Origin: Neolewinella antarctica
Lineage (GTDB): Bacteria > Bacteroidota > Bacteroidia > Chitinophagales > Saprospiraceae
Direction: 5' to 3'
Length of the DNA stretch: 64,000 nt
Assembly: GCF_011927835.1 (NCBI RefSeq)
Contig: NZ_JAATJH010000004.1
Span: 235,656-299,655 of the forward strand
The notes under the pieces are model-generated. The model saw nothing but the letters and a program-made list of their open reading frames with translations, did not search any database and was not told the DNA's origin. Both the position numbers and the translations under genes were made by a program. Positions 1 to 8,376 of the stretch are shown here, piece after piece. Numbering within the stretch: position 1 is the first letter of the stretch; each line of letters opens with the position of its first letter.

Positions 1-195
1 ATGTTCTATCGTCAACTGCTAGTTTGGCTCCTTGAAATATTTAGACACGCTCTAAGATATTGATCTCATTCAGACTGCTGATTTTGATTAGTTAGACCAT
101 TACTTCTGATACTTTGCCAAACCATTTATGTGATTTTGTTAAAGAGTAGAGTGTTAAGTTTGCATCTACAGTCTCAATGATAAACAATCAAATTA
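1..195. other. AT-rich left edge, no complete gene
   Basis: The window opens with an ATG-led stretch of 20 codons ending in TGA at 61-63. It could be a tiny ORF or the tail of a gene cut by the window edge; it is too short to identify. The rest is AT-rich and leads into the methyltransferase. I see no promoter here that I would defend. Confidence 0.3.
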
Positions 196-1035
196 ATGAC
201 TCTGCGTTCATTCTACTATAAATTAACTCCTGGCCAAAGGCTGTGGGTACGTAAAATGTTTTACCTGCCACTAGATCTCTATGAGACCCTGTTCCAGACG
301 AAAGGTGAAATGATGCCTTCCAGGGGTGACATATATACCGGTTCTGGAAACTTTCTGAAGAATGGAGAGATTCAGGTTGGCCAACTCCGAGAGTACTTGG
401 AACTCCAAGTTGATGACGCGGTACTAGATATTGGTAGTGGTATCGGTAGAACGGCCATACCGTTGACTACTTATCTAAGCAGTAAGGGGGACTATGAGGG
501 TTTTGATGTAGTACAAAAGGGGGTGAATTGGTGTAAAGATCACTTAACGACTCGGTTTCCAAACTTTCGCTTCCAGTATGTTCCCCTCCACAACGATCTT
601 TACAATAATTCTACGGGGCAAGCCAGCAATTTTACCTTTCCTTATCCTGAACAAAAATTTGACAAGGCCTTTTTATTTTCCGTATTTACCCACATGATGG
701 TAGAGGAGATAGATAATTACCTAGCTGAGATTGATCGAGTATTAAAACAAAACGGTAGTTGTTTAGCCACTTTCTTCCTCTATAATGAAGATAATGAGGA
801 CATGATATCTACCCAAAAAGGTTTTAAATTTCCCTGGCTCAAGGATGGCTATCGATTGCTCAACGAGGAAGTAAAATCAGCAAATATTGCGATCAGTGAG
901 CTTACACTCGAGCAGTTACTATGTGGTAAAAATTTAATGGTTGACAGAATTATTGAAGGATACTGGAAGGAACATATAGGTAAGACCGGGGCGAATGATT
1001 TTCAAGATATTGTGGTTTTTAGAAGAAAAGAGTAA
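196..1035 (+). CDS. Class I SAM-dependent methyltransferase
   Basis: This 279-residue protein has a class I methyltransferase core. Motif I, VLDIGSGIGRTAIPL, lies near residues 76-90, followed by an acidic strand end (YEGFDV) that would bind the adenosine ribose, and later a hydrophobic strand, FDKAFLFSVFTHMM. The start region (MTLRSFYYKLTPGQRLWVRKM) resembles methyltransferases found in polysaccharide or glycan clusters, but the substrate cannot be read from sequence. The gene is clearly more AT-rich than most of the window, and an insertion sequence begins six bases after its stop codon. Both point to an accessory, probably transferred locus. The family assignment is firm; the role is open. 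Confidence 0.85.
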   Translation: MTLRSFYYKLTPGQRLWVRKMFYLPLDLYETLFQTKGEMMPSRGDIYTGSGNFLKNGEIQVGQLREYLELQVDDAVLDIGSGIGRTAIPLTTYLSSKGDYEGFDVVQKGVNWCKDHLTTRFPNFRFQYVPLHNDLYNNSTGQASNFTFPYPEQKFDKAFLFSVFTHMMVEEIDNYLAEIDRVLKQNGSCLATFFLYNEDNEDMISTQKGFKFPWLKDGYRLLNEEVKSANIAISELTLEQLLCGKNLMVDRIIEGYWKEHIGKTGANDFQDIVVFRRKE

Positions 1036-1102
1036 TAATAGAGTTGTTTGTGGCTAAGTGACTGATTGTCAGCAGCAGCTATCTTAGCACCAAAATACAA
1101 CT

Positions 1103-2025
1103 ATGGCCATTAGCTACCAATCAATTCGAACGCAACGATAGTGGAGAGCCGCAACGGGCTTGACTCAAAAGCAATTTGAAGAGCTCACGCTAGCTTTTGC
1201 TAAAACCTACGAAGAATTTCATGAAAGTACGTTACAGGAGCAGTTGAGCGAACGCACTGACGAGCCTAAATTTAAGACGTACGAAGACATTCTCTTCTTC
1301 GTTCTCTACACCCTTAAAAGTGGACTAACCTATGACTTGCTCGCCCTAAGTTTTGACTTGTCCATCTCGGTTGCCTTTGAAAAGCAGGCGGTCGGGGTGA
1401 GACTTCTACAGATGACTTTACAGCAGGATGGGCATCTACCACAACGACAATTTGATTCACTCAAAGATTTAGAAAAACAACTTAAGGGTCATGACGAACT
1501 ACTCATCGATGGCACGGAGCAAAGGAGACAACGACCTGTAAATCAGGATGATCAGAAAGAAGACTATTCGGGTAAAAAAAAGCCCACACGATAAAAAGCA
1601 CTATTATTTCAACACCAGAACGAAAGATCTTATACGTAAGTCATCCCTACTGTGGCAGTGTCCACGATTACGCAATGGTGAAAGATGAATTTGATCCTGA
1701 ACGAGCGGACTGGTTCAAAAACAAGGAGATGTGGATTGATTTAGGCTACCTAGGATTTGAAAAGGATTATGGAAGCAAAAGCTTGAGTATTCCGATTAAG
1801 CGACCACGGCGTAAGCAGAAAACCGATCCTAAAATCGAGTTCACGGAGGAACAGAAAACGCATAACAAAGCAGTAAGCTCAAAACGAATTTATGTGGAAC
1901 ATGCTATCGGAGGAATGAAACGATATCGGTTCCTGTCTGACCGTCTTAGATGTCGAGATGCTAATTTTTATTCCGTAGTCCTAGGCGTATGTGCTGGACT
2001 TTGGAACTTTCAGCTAACTCACTAA
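1103..2025 (+). pseudogene. IS5-family transposase, two frames with an in-frame TAG
   Basis: Read from the ATG at 1103, the conserved start (YQSIRTQR, then WRAATGLTQKQFEEL) is interrupted by TAG at 1139-1141, most simply a CAG-to-TAG change. The first frame then runs to TAA at 1592-1594 and ends in the family motif LLIDGTEQRRQRP...DYSGKKK. The second part (SHPYCGSVHDYAMVKDE, WIDLGYLGF, then EHAIGGMKRYRF) is in the -1 frame and carries the remaining DDE catalytic region. The frame change falls on a run of eight A. Re-initiation at the TTG at 1160 could still yield a nearly full protein, so the copy may be dead or only weakened. Confidence 0.75.
1576..1582 (+). other. Slippery heptamer A-AAA-AAG for -1 frameshifting
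   Basis: The heptamer is in the exact zero-frame register (X XXY YYZ) for tandem -1 slippage, and the zero-frame stop follows ten bases later. Slippage joins the two halves of the transposase in the conserved order SGKKK then AHTIKSTIIS. A AAA AAG is a well-known bacterial slippery sequence used by IS elements and dnaX. Confidence 0.65.
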
Positions 2026-2072
2026 TAATTAAGCCGAACAACTCTAAAGTCGTGTTAAGCTGACCGCCCGGT

Positions 2073-2096
2073 AAGCTACATTACTCGGTGTAGCTT
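2073..2096. terminator. Possible hairpin between convergent genes
   Basis: AAGCTACA and TGTAGCTT form a perfect 8-bp stem around an 8-base loop, just downstream of the insertion sequence and before the tail of a minus-strand gene. There is no strong T tract, so a terminator role is only possible. Confidence 0.3.
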
Positions 2097-2122
2097 GCTT
2101 TGCTCCTTCCCCAAACTCCACT

Positions 2123-2138
2123 GCACCCGCGACCGCGC
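2123..2138 (+). repeat. Dispersed 16-bp motif, exact copy
   Basis: GCACCCGCGACCGCGC, one of five exact copies in the window. It lies between the insertion sequence and the tail of the convergent BNR-type gene. Confidence 0.8.
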
Positions 2139-2191
2139 ATCTAATGATTAAAAGTAATAAGCAAAACCCACCATAATTTGAACGCCGAGCG

Positions 2192-3262
2192 TCACAACCG
2201 CACTATCTCGTAAAAGTCCGACCGGTAGTGCGACATGAACCACCGGCCGTCGCCCGCGTAATGCCCCATCCAGGTAATGGGGACTTCGAGGTCAAGCATT
2301 TCGGGGCCTACCGTGAGTGTTTCTTTCAGTACGGCAAAGGCTGATACTTCCAGGGGCACGGTGGAACTCTGCTCGCACTCACCGGTTTTGAGTAATAGCA
2401 AGACGCCGTCGGTCGCCAGGTCTCCGCCGAAAATCTGGGCTTCCGCGTCGTGCAGTAGCGTCCAGGTTGCGCCGCCGTCGGTGGACTGGTCGAGCCGCTT
2501 GTCACCGGCGTAAAGCAGGTTATCGTCGTCGGCGACGAAAAATTGGCCGTCAAAAAATACGTTGTCGAGTGGGTGGGCCGAGATTGGTTCTCCGGCGCGG
2601 TTCAGGGTTCTTAACTGGTTGTCGTCCACGCAGTACAAGCGATCTCCCCGGACGGTCAGGTTGAGGAGAAAGTTCTCCGCCGCGGTATAGATCCGGTCAA
2701 ACGTCGCGCCACCGTCAACGGAGCGGGCGATGCCGCCGCCCGGGCCGTAACCGTTGATTACCGCGTAGAGATCACCGTCTTCGGCGACGACCAAATCGGA
2801 GAAGTAGTTACTGATGTTGGGGTAGGTGAACTCCGTGAATGATACGCCCCCGTCTTCCGTTTTTATCAGGCAGGCGGTGGTGTCATCCTTCCTACGGATC
2901 AGCCAGCCGGTTGCCGCGTCGGTGAATGCGTAGGCTTCGCTAGCGCCCGTGAAGGGCACGGGGCGGGTCGTCCAACTCACGCCCCCGTCGGTGGTTTTGT
3001 ACAGTTCGCCGTCGTCCACGGCGTAACCGTTTTTTGCGTCGACCATCCGAAAGTTTTGGACCATTTCGTTGGTGTCGATGGACCCGTTCAGCGTGATGCT
3101 GAAGTTTTCCGGCGGGAAGGGGCCTATTTCTGCGTAACAGGCGAAATCGTCGTTGCAGTCGGTTAGGAATAGGAGGCTGCAGAGGAGGAATAGGAGTTGG
3201 GTCGTTGCGTTGGCTGGTGGGTGATTTTGCGCGCTCGTTTTTACTTGAAAGTGTGTGTGCAT
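2192..3262 (-). CDS. BNR/Ycf48-like repeat lipoprotein
   Basis: This 356-residue protein begins with a hydrophobic segment and a lipobox-like LFLTDC near residues 31-36, so it is probably an exported lipoprotein. The body repeats the pattern of a short acidic or aromatic strand followed by a DGG turn (YKTTDGGVSWT, IKTEDGGVSFTEF, RSVDGGATFDRIY, QSTDGGATWTLL). These are the Asp-box (BNR) turns of sialidase or Ycf48-type beta-propellers. I see no catalytic sialidase residues, so a binding or structural propeller is more likely than an enzyme. It stands alone, convergent with the insertion sequence. The partner is unknown. Confidence 0.8.
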   Translation of the reverse strand: MHTHFQVKTSAQNHPPANATTQLLFLLCSLLFLTDCNDDFACYAEIGPFPPENFSITLNGSIDTNEMVQNFRMVDAKNGYAVDDGELYKTTDGGVSWTTRPVPFTGASEAYAFTDAATGWLIRRKDDTTACLIKTEDGGVSFTEFTYPNISNYFSDLVVAEDGDLYAVINGYGPGGGIARSVDGGATFDRIYTAAENFLLNLTVRGDRLYCVDDNQLRTLNRAGEPISAHPLDNVFFDGQFFVADDDNLLYAGDKRLDQSTDGGATWTLLHDAEAQIFGGDLATDGVLLLLKTGECEQSSTVPLEVSAFAVLKETLTVGPEMLDLEVPITWMGHYAGDGRWFMSHYRSDFYEIVRL

Positions 3263-3838
3263 AGGTTTTTCCTGACTGGTGTTTCGGGTTTATGTGTTGG
3301 CTGACTTTTTTGCTTCGGGAGGAGCTACGAAAATCTGGGGAGAGAAGCCGGTAGCGGGTTAGGGTAGGTGATTAGTAGGTAGCTAAAGGAAAGGGGGTAT
3401 CAACTTCTAAGATAGCGAAAAGAACACGGTGAGCTGTTAATTACGGTAGTAACCGCACTGGTCGCCAACGGAGGTGACTGCGTACGGGAACGTGATTCAC
3501 GTAGTTCGGCAAACGATATTCGGCCAAACTACTCGCCGCGCCTAAGTCCTTGCTGTTTTTCCGGTAGACAATAAGAAAGGTCAATTCAGTGGGTAGCCGA
3601 AGACCAGTAGGTTAATTGCAAAGCAGGCGGAAGCGGGCGCGGACGCCGGTGCCGGGTAGGTTGGTGGAGCGCGGTGCCGCGCCGCTATACGGTTACCGCT
3701 AAGCCCCAAACCCGTAAGAAATCATTGTTCCTTATGGCTACTTTGTGCGCCCACTCAAATAGCTCTCGGGTTGCCTGATTGTCTACCGGCGGGAAGCTTG
3801 AATGCTGCTTTATCGGAAGAGGCGCAGTTCGAAAAACC
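3263..3838. other. Gene-poor gap of about 575 bp
   Basis: This holds the upstream region of the BNR-type gene and the 3' side of prs. A 74-codon minus-strand frame overlaps the prs tail but has no family features and I reject it. No convincing hairpin or RNA gene was found. Confidence 0.5.
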
Positions 3839-4807
3839 TCACTTCTCATTCCCCACAAAAAGCGCAGAAATACTCTTATTATCATGCACATTCCGAATCG
3901 CCGTAGCAAACAACTTAGCCGAAGACAACACCTTGATCTTCGGACTAATCTGCTTCAGCGGCACCGCGTCACAAACGATTAAGGTCTTCAGCGCTGACTT
4001 CTCAATCTTCTCGTAAGCATCGCCGCTCAGGATCGGGTGGGTAGCGATGGCCTGGACGGACTTAGCACCTTTTTCCAGAATCAGGTCCGCCGCGCGACAG
4101 AGTGTGCCGGCCGTATCGACGAGGTCGTCGACGAGGATCACGTCCGCGCCCTTAACGTCACCGATCAGGGTCATGCCCGAGATTTCTCCGGCGCGCTTGC
4201 GGTACTTATCACAGATCACCATGTCCCGCTCGAAGTACTTGGCGTAGGCCCGCGCCCGCTTCACGCCGCCCATGTCGGGGCTTGCAAAGGTGACGTTGCT
4301 CATGTCCTGATTTTCGAAGTAGGGGATGTAGATGGCCTGGCTCTGGAGGTGGTCGACGGGGATGTCGAAAAAGCCCTGGATCTGGTCGGCATGCAGGTCG
4401 AGCGTCATGATGCGGTCCGCGCCGGCTTCCACTAAAAGGTTGGCGATCAGTTTCGCGCTGATGGGGACGCGGGGCTGGTCCTTGCGGTCCTGCCGGGCGT
4501 AGCCGAAGTAAGGCATTACGCAGCAGATGTAGCCCGCCGAAGCCCGCCGCGCCGCGTCGATCGTCAGCAGCATTTCCATCAGGTTATCGTGGGGCTGGAA
4601 GGTGGAGCCGATGATGAATACGTATTCGCCCCGGATACTCTGCTGGATGATGGGTTGCATTTCGCCGTCGTTGAACTTGGCAAACTTCATCGGGGTGAGC
4701 GCTTGCTCGTAAGTCGTGGCAATCTTCTCGGAGAGGTACTGCGTCTGGGTCGTCGAAAGGAGGGTGACGTGGCCGGTTAGCGGGGTTAGGTGGGGTTTGT
4801 GGGACAT
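3839..4807 (-). CDS. prs: Ribose-phosphate pyrophosphokinase
   Basis: PRPP synthetase joins ATP and ribose 5-phosphate to make phosphoribosyl pyrophosphate for nucleotide, histidine and tryptophan synthesis in the cytoplasm. Family landmarks are present in order: FNDGEMQ near residue 44, the YARQDRK catalytic flexible-loop region near residue 103, the divalent-metal site DLHADQIQGFFDIPVDH, and the PRPP-binding loop VDDLVDTAGT near residues 227-236. At 322 residues it is the usual length. The start has heptanucleotide repeats only four bases upstream, where a ribosome-binding site would normally sit. It is transcribed alone. Confidence 0.96.
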   Translation of the reverse strand: MSHKPHLTPLTGHVTLLSTTQTQYLSEKIATTYEQALTPMKFAKFNDGEMQPIIQQSIRGEYVFIIGSTFQPHDNLMEMLLTIDAARRASAGYICCVMPYFGYARQDRKDQPRVPISAKLIANLLVEAGADRIMTLDLHADQIQGFFDIPVDHLQSQAIYIPYFENQDMSNVTFASPDMGGVKRARAYAKYFERDMVICDKYRKRAGEISGMTLIGDVKGADVILVDDLVDTAGTLCRAADLILEKGAKSVQAIATHPILSGDAYEKIEKSALKTLIVCDAVPLKQISPKIKVLSSAKLFATAIRNVHDNKSISALFVGNEK

Positions 4808-4811
4808 GGTT

Positions 4812-4884
4812 GATATGCGATATGCGATATATGAATCTCGATGGGCGATTTAACTGCGTTGCTGCCTACGGCGGTGGCTACCGC
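4812..4884 (+). repeat. 73-bp dispersed repeat with heptad units, copy 1
   Basis: The left part is a heptad series (GATATGC, GATATGC, GATATAT, GAATCTC, GATGGGC). The right part reads ttgctgcctacggcggtggc. The reverse complement of 28137-28209 is a copy of the same length with roughly ten differences. It sits immediately upstream of the prs start codon. Confidence 0.75.
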
Positions 4885-4987
4885 TGGTGTGTGCTCGCTG
4901 CCGCTCGTACTACGGAGTGTGGCTGAGAAATTGCAAGGTAAGTCCAGACGGGTACATAAAATGACCGCTGGGTAAAAGAACAGTGTG

Positions 4988-5998
4988 TCATTTAGCAGCT
5001 TCCCGCTCCAGGAAGGCCCGTAGGTCTTCCACCTGTAAATGACTCATGCGGCTCGCGGTGTAGTGCGGCATATAGGCGCGCTTGCCGGGCACGGGGCTAG
5101 TGCCGTAGCGGACGGTCTGGTAGGTAGAGTAGCGGTCGTACTTCGGAAAGTGCTTGGCCAGGTAGCGGTAGTGTACTTCGCTTTTTTCCATCAGGAAAAA
5201 ACTGTAGCGTTGGCCGCCGTGGCAGTGCATGCAGGCGCGGTCGTAGAGGGCAGCGCCGCGTAGTGGGTCCGGAGCGGCGGAGACTGCGTAACCGATTTTA
5301 CGGTCTGTGGGGGGAAGAACGAAGACGGCGGGGCTGGCTAGTGAATAGTTGGCCTTTAGCGTTTTGATGAACGCGACGTGCGTCATTGATTTTACCAGTA
5401 ATTCCTCGTTGATGTCTTCAACACTTGGTGCCGTCGCGGGGAGGTCATTCAGTTTGAGGCCGATGGTGTGCAGGTAAGTGACGACGGATTCCATTTCCGC
5501 GGTAGACAAGGCTTCGCCCTGGGCGCACTCGGTGGCGCAGAGTTGGATGGCGCCGCGCAGGTCATTACGCGCGTGCTTGACGAGGTCACCGTATTTCTTT
5601 ACGTAATCACCATTATAATAGGTCTCCCGGTTGACGGCGCCCCAGAGGGTGGTGGCCGGCAGGAAGGGCAAATAATGTTCTTCCGCGTAAGCCAGCCGGG
5701 TCTCGGGATCGGAAACGGTGAGCACGGGGTCCTCGCGGACGACGTTGTGGCAACTGGTGCACTTGAAGTGCGCGCTCTGGTTTTTTCCGCCCATTAACCT
5801 TCCCTCCAGTACGATCTGCCGGCCGAGCTCCAGGGAGCTGCCAGGAATATCGCGAACCCGAGTATCCTCTCGCACCGGTTCCCCTAACGCACGCAAAACC
5901 TCCACCACGGGCGTATCACCGTCGACAACGGGTAATTTTTCCGGGCGGCCAGCTAGGGCCAGTCCGAGCATAATCACGAGGGGAACGAAGTATTTCAT
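4988..5998 (-). CDS. Exported di-haem c-type cytochrome
   Basis: Two haem-binding motifs are visible, CTSCH near residues 80-84 and CMHCH near residues 256-260, in a protein of about 336 residues. I start it at the methionine beginning MKYFVPLVIMLGLALAG, a good signal peptide; a longer frame adds 17 residues before it that do not fit a signal sequence. The spacing between haems and the tail (MSHLQVEDLRAFLERE) resemble cytochrome c domains of electron-transfer or oxidase-linked proteins in the periplasm. It is the last of three minus-strand genes with the DUF5777 barrel and a second cytochrome-like lipoprotein. Its redox partner is unknown. Confidence 0.85.
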   Translation of the reverse strand: MKYFVPLVIMLGLALAGRPEKLPVVDGDTPVVEVLRALGEPVREDTRVRDIPGSSLELGRQIVLEGRLMGGKNQSAHFKCTSCHNVVREDPVLTVSDPETRLAYAEEHYLPFLPATTLWGAVNRETYYNGDYVKKYGDLVKHARNDLRGAIQLCATECAQGEALSTAEMESVVTYLHTIGLKLNDLPATAPSVEDINEELLVKSMTHVAFIKTLKANYSLASPAVFVLPPTDRKIGYAVSAAPDPLRGAALYDRACMHCHGGQRYSFFLMEKSEVHYRYLAKHFPKYDRYSTYQTVRYGTSPVPGKRAYMPHYTASRMSHLQVEDLRAFLEREAAK

Positions 5999-6129
5999 GG
6001 CTTCTAATAAGTAAACTATGCATTCGTGTACGCGGCAACCTTCAATCAAGTCCCGGAGGGGCGTCTAACGTAGCGTGGGGATGCTTCCCCACGTTTTCGT
6101 TGCGCAAAGCGCCTTTCCGAACAAACATG

Positions 6130-6145
6130 GCACCCGCGACCGCGC
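6130..6145 (+). repeat. Dispersed 16-bp motif, exact copy
   Basis: Exact copy of GCACCCGCGACCGCGC, between the cytochrome gene and the DUF5777 gene. Confidence 0.8.
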
Positions 6146-6183
6146 CGCATAAGCTAATCCCGTACCTAGTGAAGAAGCCCAAA

Positions 6184-7068
6184 CTAAAGATTAAACCAAC
6201 GACTAATCGTAAACCCCATCCGGAATTCCCCATCCGCCCAACTATCGGACGTATAGGGAATATAATCCGTCTCAAAAATACCGGTCGCGTTCGTAAAATT
6301 AAGCTGAAAAACGTGGCCGCCCGTGTCCCACTCCAGGCCGAGGCCGACGGGGATCGCGTAGCCGTTCTTAGCCGTTATCGTGGAGCTGAACGGCACGGTC
6401 GCGTCGGCCAGGACGGCCAGGACGCGGGTGAGTTGGTAGCGCACCGCACCGCCGAGGCTGACCAGGGTGTTCTCCCCCGCAAACGGCACCAGGTTGCGGT
6501 GCGTGACGCCGGGGACGAGCTGCAAACTCAGCTTCTCACCGAATTTGCGCGCCACGACGACGCTGCCGTTGAACGCCAGGCGGTGATTGAACCGTGGAAA
6601 GCTCTGGATCAAGTTGCCGTTGCCCTCAATCTTTTGCTCCGTGCTGAAGGTCGCATTGCCCACCAGTGCCACGGAAACCGGGTTGCCCGTTTCTTCCTGA
6701 TGGAGGACGCGGACTTTCACGACGGCGTTCAAATTTCTCCGCAAACCCGTCTGGCCGGAGGGCGTCACCCCGCCACCTTTCGCGCGGTAGAGCCCGGCGG
6801 TGAGGCGGTTCGTGATGCCGTATTCCGCACCGATGGCCACGTCCTCGGCGTTCTCTAGCCCGTAAAAAGTTTGCCAGCCGCCGCCGTCGCCGAACAGATC
6901 GCCGAAGCGGTGGCTGATGCGCACGTCGAGTTTGCCCCGCGGCAGGGTTTCTACGCTGTGGACGTTCACCGCCCGCGTGTCCTTAAAGCCCCGGCTGACG
7001 CGCTCGCGCTGGGCGCTGAGGCCGGTCAGGGTCAGTAGGAAGCAAAGGAGGGTGAGGTTTAATTTCAT
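6184..7068 (-). CDS. DUF5777-type outer-membrane beta-barrel protein
   Basis: The start chosen gives the signal peptide MKLNLTLLCFLLTLTGLSAQ; a longer frame adds 17 residues ahead of it without signal character. The mature part opens with VNVHSVETLPRGKLDVRISHRFGDL and continues as alternating hydrophobic strands with glycine turns, ending in an aromatic residue pattern (FTISRWFNL) typical of barrel proteins. DUF5777 proteins are common in Bacteroidota and often lie beside cytochromes and YceI-like proteins. Here cytochrome-type genes lie on both sides in the same direction, with gaps of 66 and 185 bp, so a shared role in periplasmic redox chemistry is a reasonable inference. Its function is not established. 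Confidence 0.75.
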   Translation of the reverse strand: MKLNLTLLCFLLTLTGLSAQRERVSRGFKDTRAVNVHSVETLPRGKLDVRISHRFGDLFGDGGGWQTFYGLENAEDVAIGAEYGITNRLTAGLYRAKGGGVTPSGQTGLRRNLNAVVKVRVLHQEETGNPVSVALVGNATFSTEQKIEGNGNLIQSFPRFNHRLAFNGSVVVARKFGEKLSLQLVPGVTHRNLVPFAGENTLVSLGGAVRYQLTRVLAVLADATVPFSSTITAKNGYAIPVGLGLEWDTGGHVFQLNFTNATGIFETDYIPYTSDSWADGEFRMGFTISRWFNL

Positions 7069-7080
7069 GGGTAGATTCTT

Positions 7081-7097
7081 GCGCGGTCGCGGGATGC
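7081..7097 (-). repeat. Dispersed motif, variant just upstream of a start codon
   Basis: On the minus strand this reads CTTGCATCCCGCGACCGCGC and ends 13 bases before the DUF5777 start codon, so it would lie in the 5' leader. Confidence 0.65.
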
Positions 7098-7134
7098 AAG
7101 GATGATTTGCGAGTGGCACACCAGGCGTGGCGAC

Positions 7135-7521
7135 TTACTCACGCGGATAACCGGCTTCGAGCCAGCAGGTAATCGTTTGGAGTTGCTCGGCGGTGAGGTC
7201 GGTGGGCCGGCCTTCCGGCGCGTAATCCGGTGGCATGCCGACGTTGGGGTTGTCCTTTTGCCGAACGACGCGCTGCCGGAAGGTGCCGGATTCAAGCGCG
7301 GGCAGCAGACCTTCGTAACCGTTGTAAACCCCCGGCGCACCCCCGAGGTGGCAACCGCTGTACGCACAAGTTTGCTCCACGATCGGGCGAATGTCGGCCT
7401 CGTAAGTCAGCGCCGTTCCGTCGCAGGGCGTCGCTACCGGCTCGGGGAGGGCGTCGGCCGCACAGCCACCTAAGAGATAGGTGGAGGCGACAATCAGGAA
7501 GGTAAATGGGTATTTATGCAT
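7135..7521 (-). CDS. Small lipoprotein with an unusual haem-like motif
   Basis: I start it at MHKYPFTFLIVASTYLLGGC, a lipoprotein signal peptide whose lipobox is LGGC. A longer frame adds 11 residues. The mature protein of about 109 residues carries CAYSGCH, a CX4CH pattern instead of the usual CXXCH, preceded by ADIRPIVEQT. This is the arrangement seen in small cytochrome-c-like domains of Bacteroidota and Planctomycetes. The later GMPPDYAPEG region could supply the distal methionine. It is the first gene of a three-gene minus-strand group with the DUF5777 barrel and the di-haem cytochrome. Haem attachment is inferred from the motif only. Confidence 0.7.
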   Translation of the reverse strand: MHKYPFTFLIVASTYLLGGCAADALPEPVATPCDGTALTYEADIRPIVEQTCAYSGCHLGGAPGVYNGYEGLLPALESGTFRQRVVRQKDNPNVGMPPDYAPEGRPTDLTAEQLQTITCWLEAGYPRE

Positions 7522-7676
7522 GTGGTCAGACGGTGAAGTGGCCAGACTAGCCAACCAAACGGTGGCCTCAGGTGTAAACTAAAGCGTAAATACCGGGGAG
7601 TAAATCTCGCTAAAAAGTAGCGGAAATTAGCCCCTCGGTAAGCTATTCTACTGACACAACCCCAAAAATATCACCC

Positions 7677-8090
7677 ATGTACCCGGTTGAACTCACGATC
7701 CCCATGTCCAAGGACTTAACCGCCTTCGGCTTCACCGGCCTGGCTAGCGCCGCGGAAGTCGACGCCGCCCTCGGCAAAAAAGAAGGCACCGCCCTGCTCG
7801 TCGTTAATTCCGTCTGCGGTTGCGCGGCCGGCATGGCCCGGCCCGGCGCGAAAATGTCCGTCCAGGGCGAAAAAGCCCCGACTAACCTCTACACCGTCTT
7901 CGCCGGCGTGGACAAAGAAGCCACCGCCCAGGCCCGGGAGCACCTGCTGCCTTACCCTCCGAGCAGCCCGTCGATCGCGCTGTTCAAGGACGGCAAACTC
8001 GTGCACTTCCTCGAGCGCCACCACATCGAAGGCCGCTCGGCGGAGATCATCGCCGAGAACCTCAAGATGGCTTACGATCGGTACTGCTAG
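7677..8090 (+). CDS. Bacilliredoxin, BrxA/BrxB (YphP/YqiW) family
   Basis: This 137-residue protein has the thioredoxin-like fold of bacilliredoxins, with the CGC motif in NSVCGCAAGMARPG near residues 52-64 and the tail SPSIALFKDGKLVHFLERHHIEG. In Firmicutes these proteins remove bacillithiol from oxidised protein cysteines. Members are also present in Bacteroidota, where bacillithiol has been found in some lineages. It is monocistronic, with a clear terminator after the stop codon. Confidence 0.9.
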   Translation: MYPVELTIPMSKDLTAFGFTGLASAAEVDAALGKKEGTALLVVNSVCGCAAGMARPGAKMSVQGEKAPTNLYTVFAGVDKEATAQAREHLLPYPPSSPSIALFKDGKLVHFLERHHIEGRSAEIIAENLKMAYDRYC

Positions 8091-8116
8091 ATCGCCCGCC
8101 TCAGCCCCCACCAGGA

Positions 8117-8155
8117 AAATCCCGTAACCCCTTCACTGAGGTTGCGGGATTTTTT
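8117..8155 (+). terminator. Rho-independent terminator after the bacilliredoxin gene
   Basis: AATCCCGTAACC and GGTTGCGGGATT pair around a short loop and are followed by a run of T. The A run on the 5' side suggests it could work in both directions, but the next gene runs the same way. Confidence 0.8.
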
Positions 8156-8376
8156 GTACTCCGGAGCTTGTTGTGTAGCCACTCAGGTCGAACGACCGAT
8201 CAGTCACGACCGAAAGAGTTACTGTCGGGAGAGAACTAACTTAATTCTCGCCCGCCAGGGCGGTAACTGACGCCCCGGGTACAAAATGAAACTAGCGCAC
8301 GGCACCGGGGCCACGTTCCACCACCCGCAAGTCTCTTTCCCCGGCCACCCGAACCCAGGCAGCGTAACTTTACCCC

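Larger units (their letters stand above)
1041..2044 (+). mobile_element. IS5-family insertion sequence, IS427-like group
   Basis: The element is about 1004 bp. Its ends are imperfect inverted repeats: the left begins GAGTTGTTTGTGGCT and the reverse complement of the right end begins GAGTTGTTCGGCTTAA. Both ends are flanked by TA, which fits a 2-bp target duplication as made by the IS427 group of the IS5 family. It carries one transposase split into two frames. It landed directly after the methyltransferase stop codon, so it probably did not break a gene. The ends were found by eye; a second copy elsewhere in the genome would fix them. Confidence 0.8.

Noticed and set aside
3685-3909. Minus-strand frame of 74 codons
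   Set aside because: It overlaps the prs 3' end, with no recognisable sequence and no start context.
6100-6858. Plus-strand open frame of 252 codons
   Set aside because: It is the antisense of the DUF5777 gene; the real gene has a signal peptide and beta-strand pattern.
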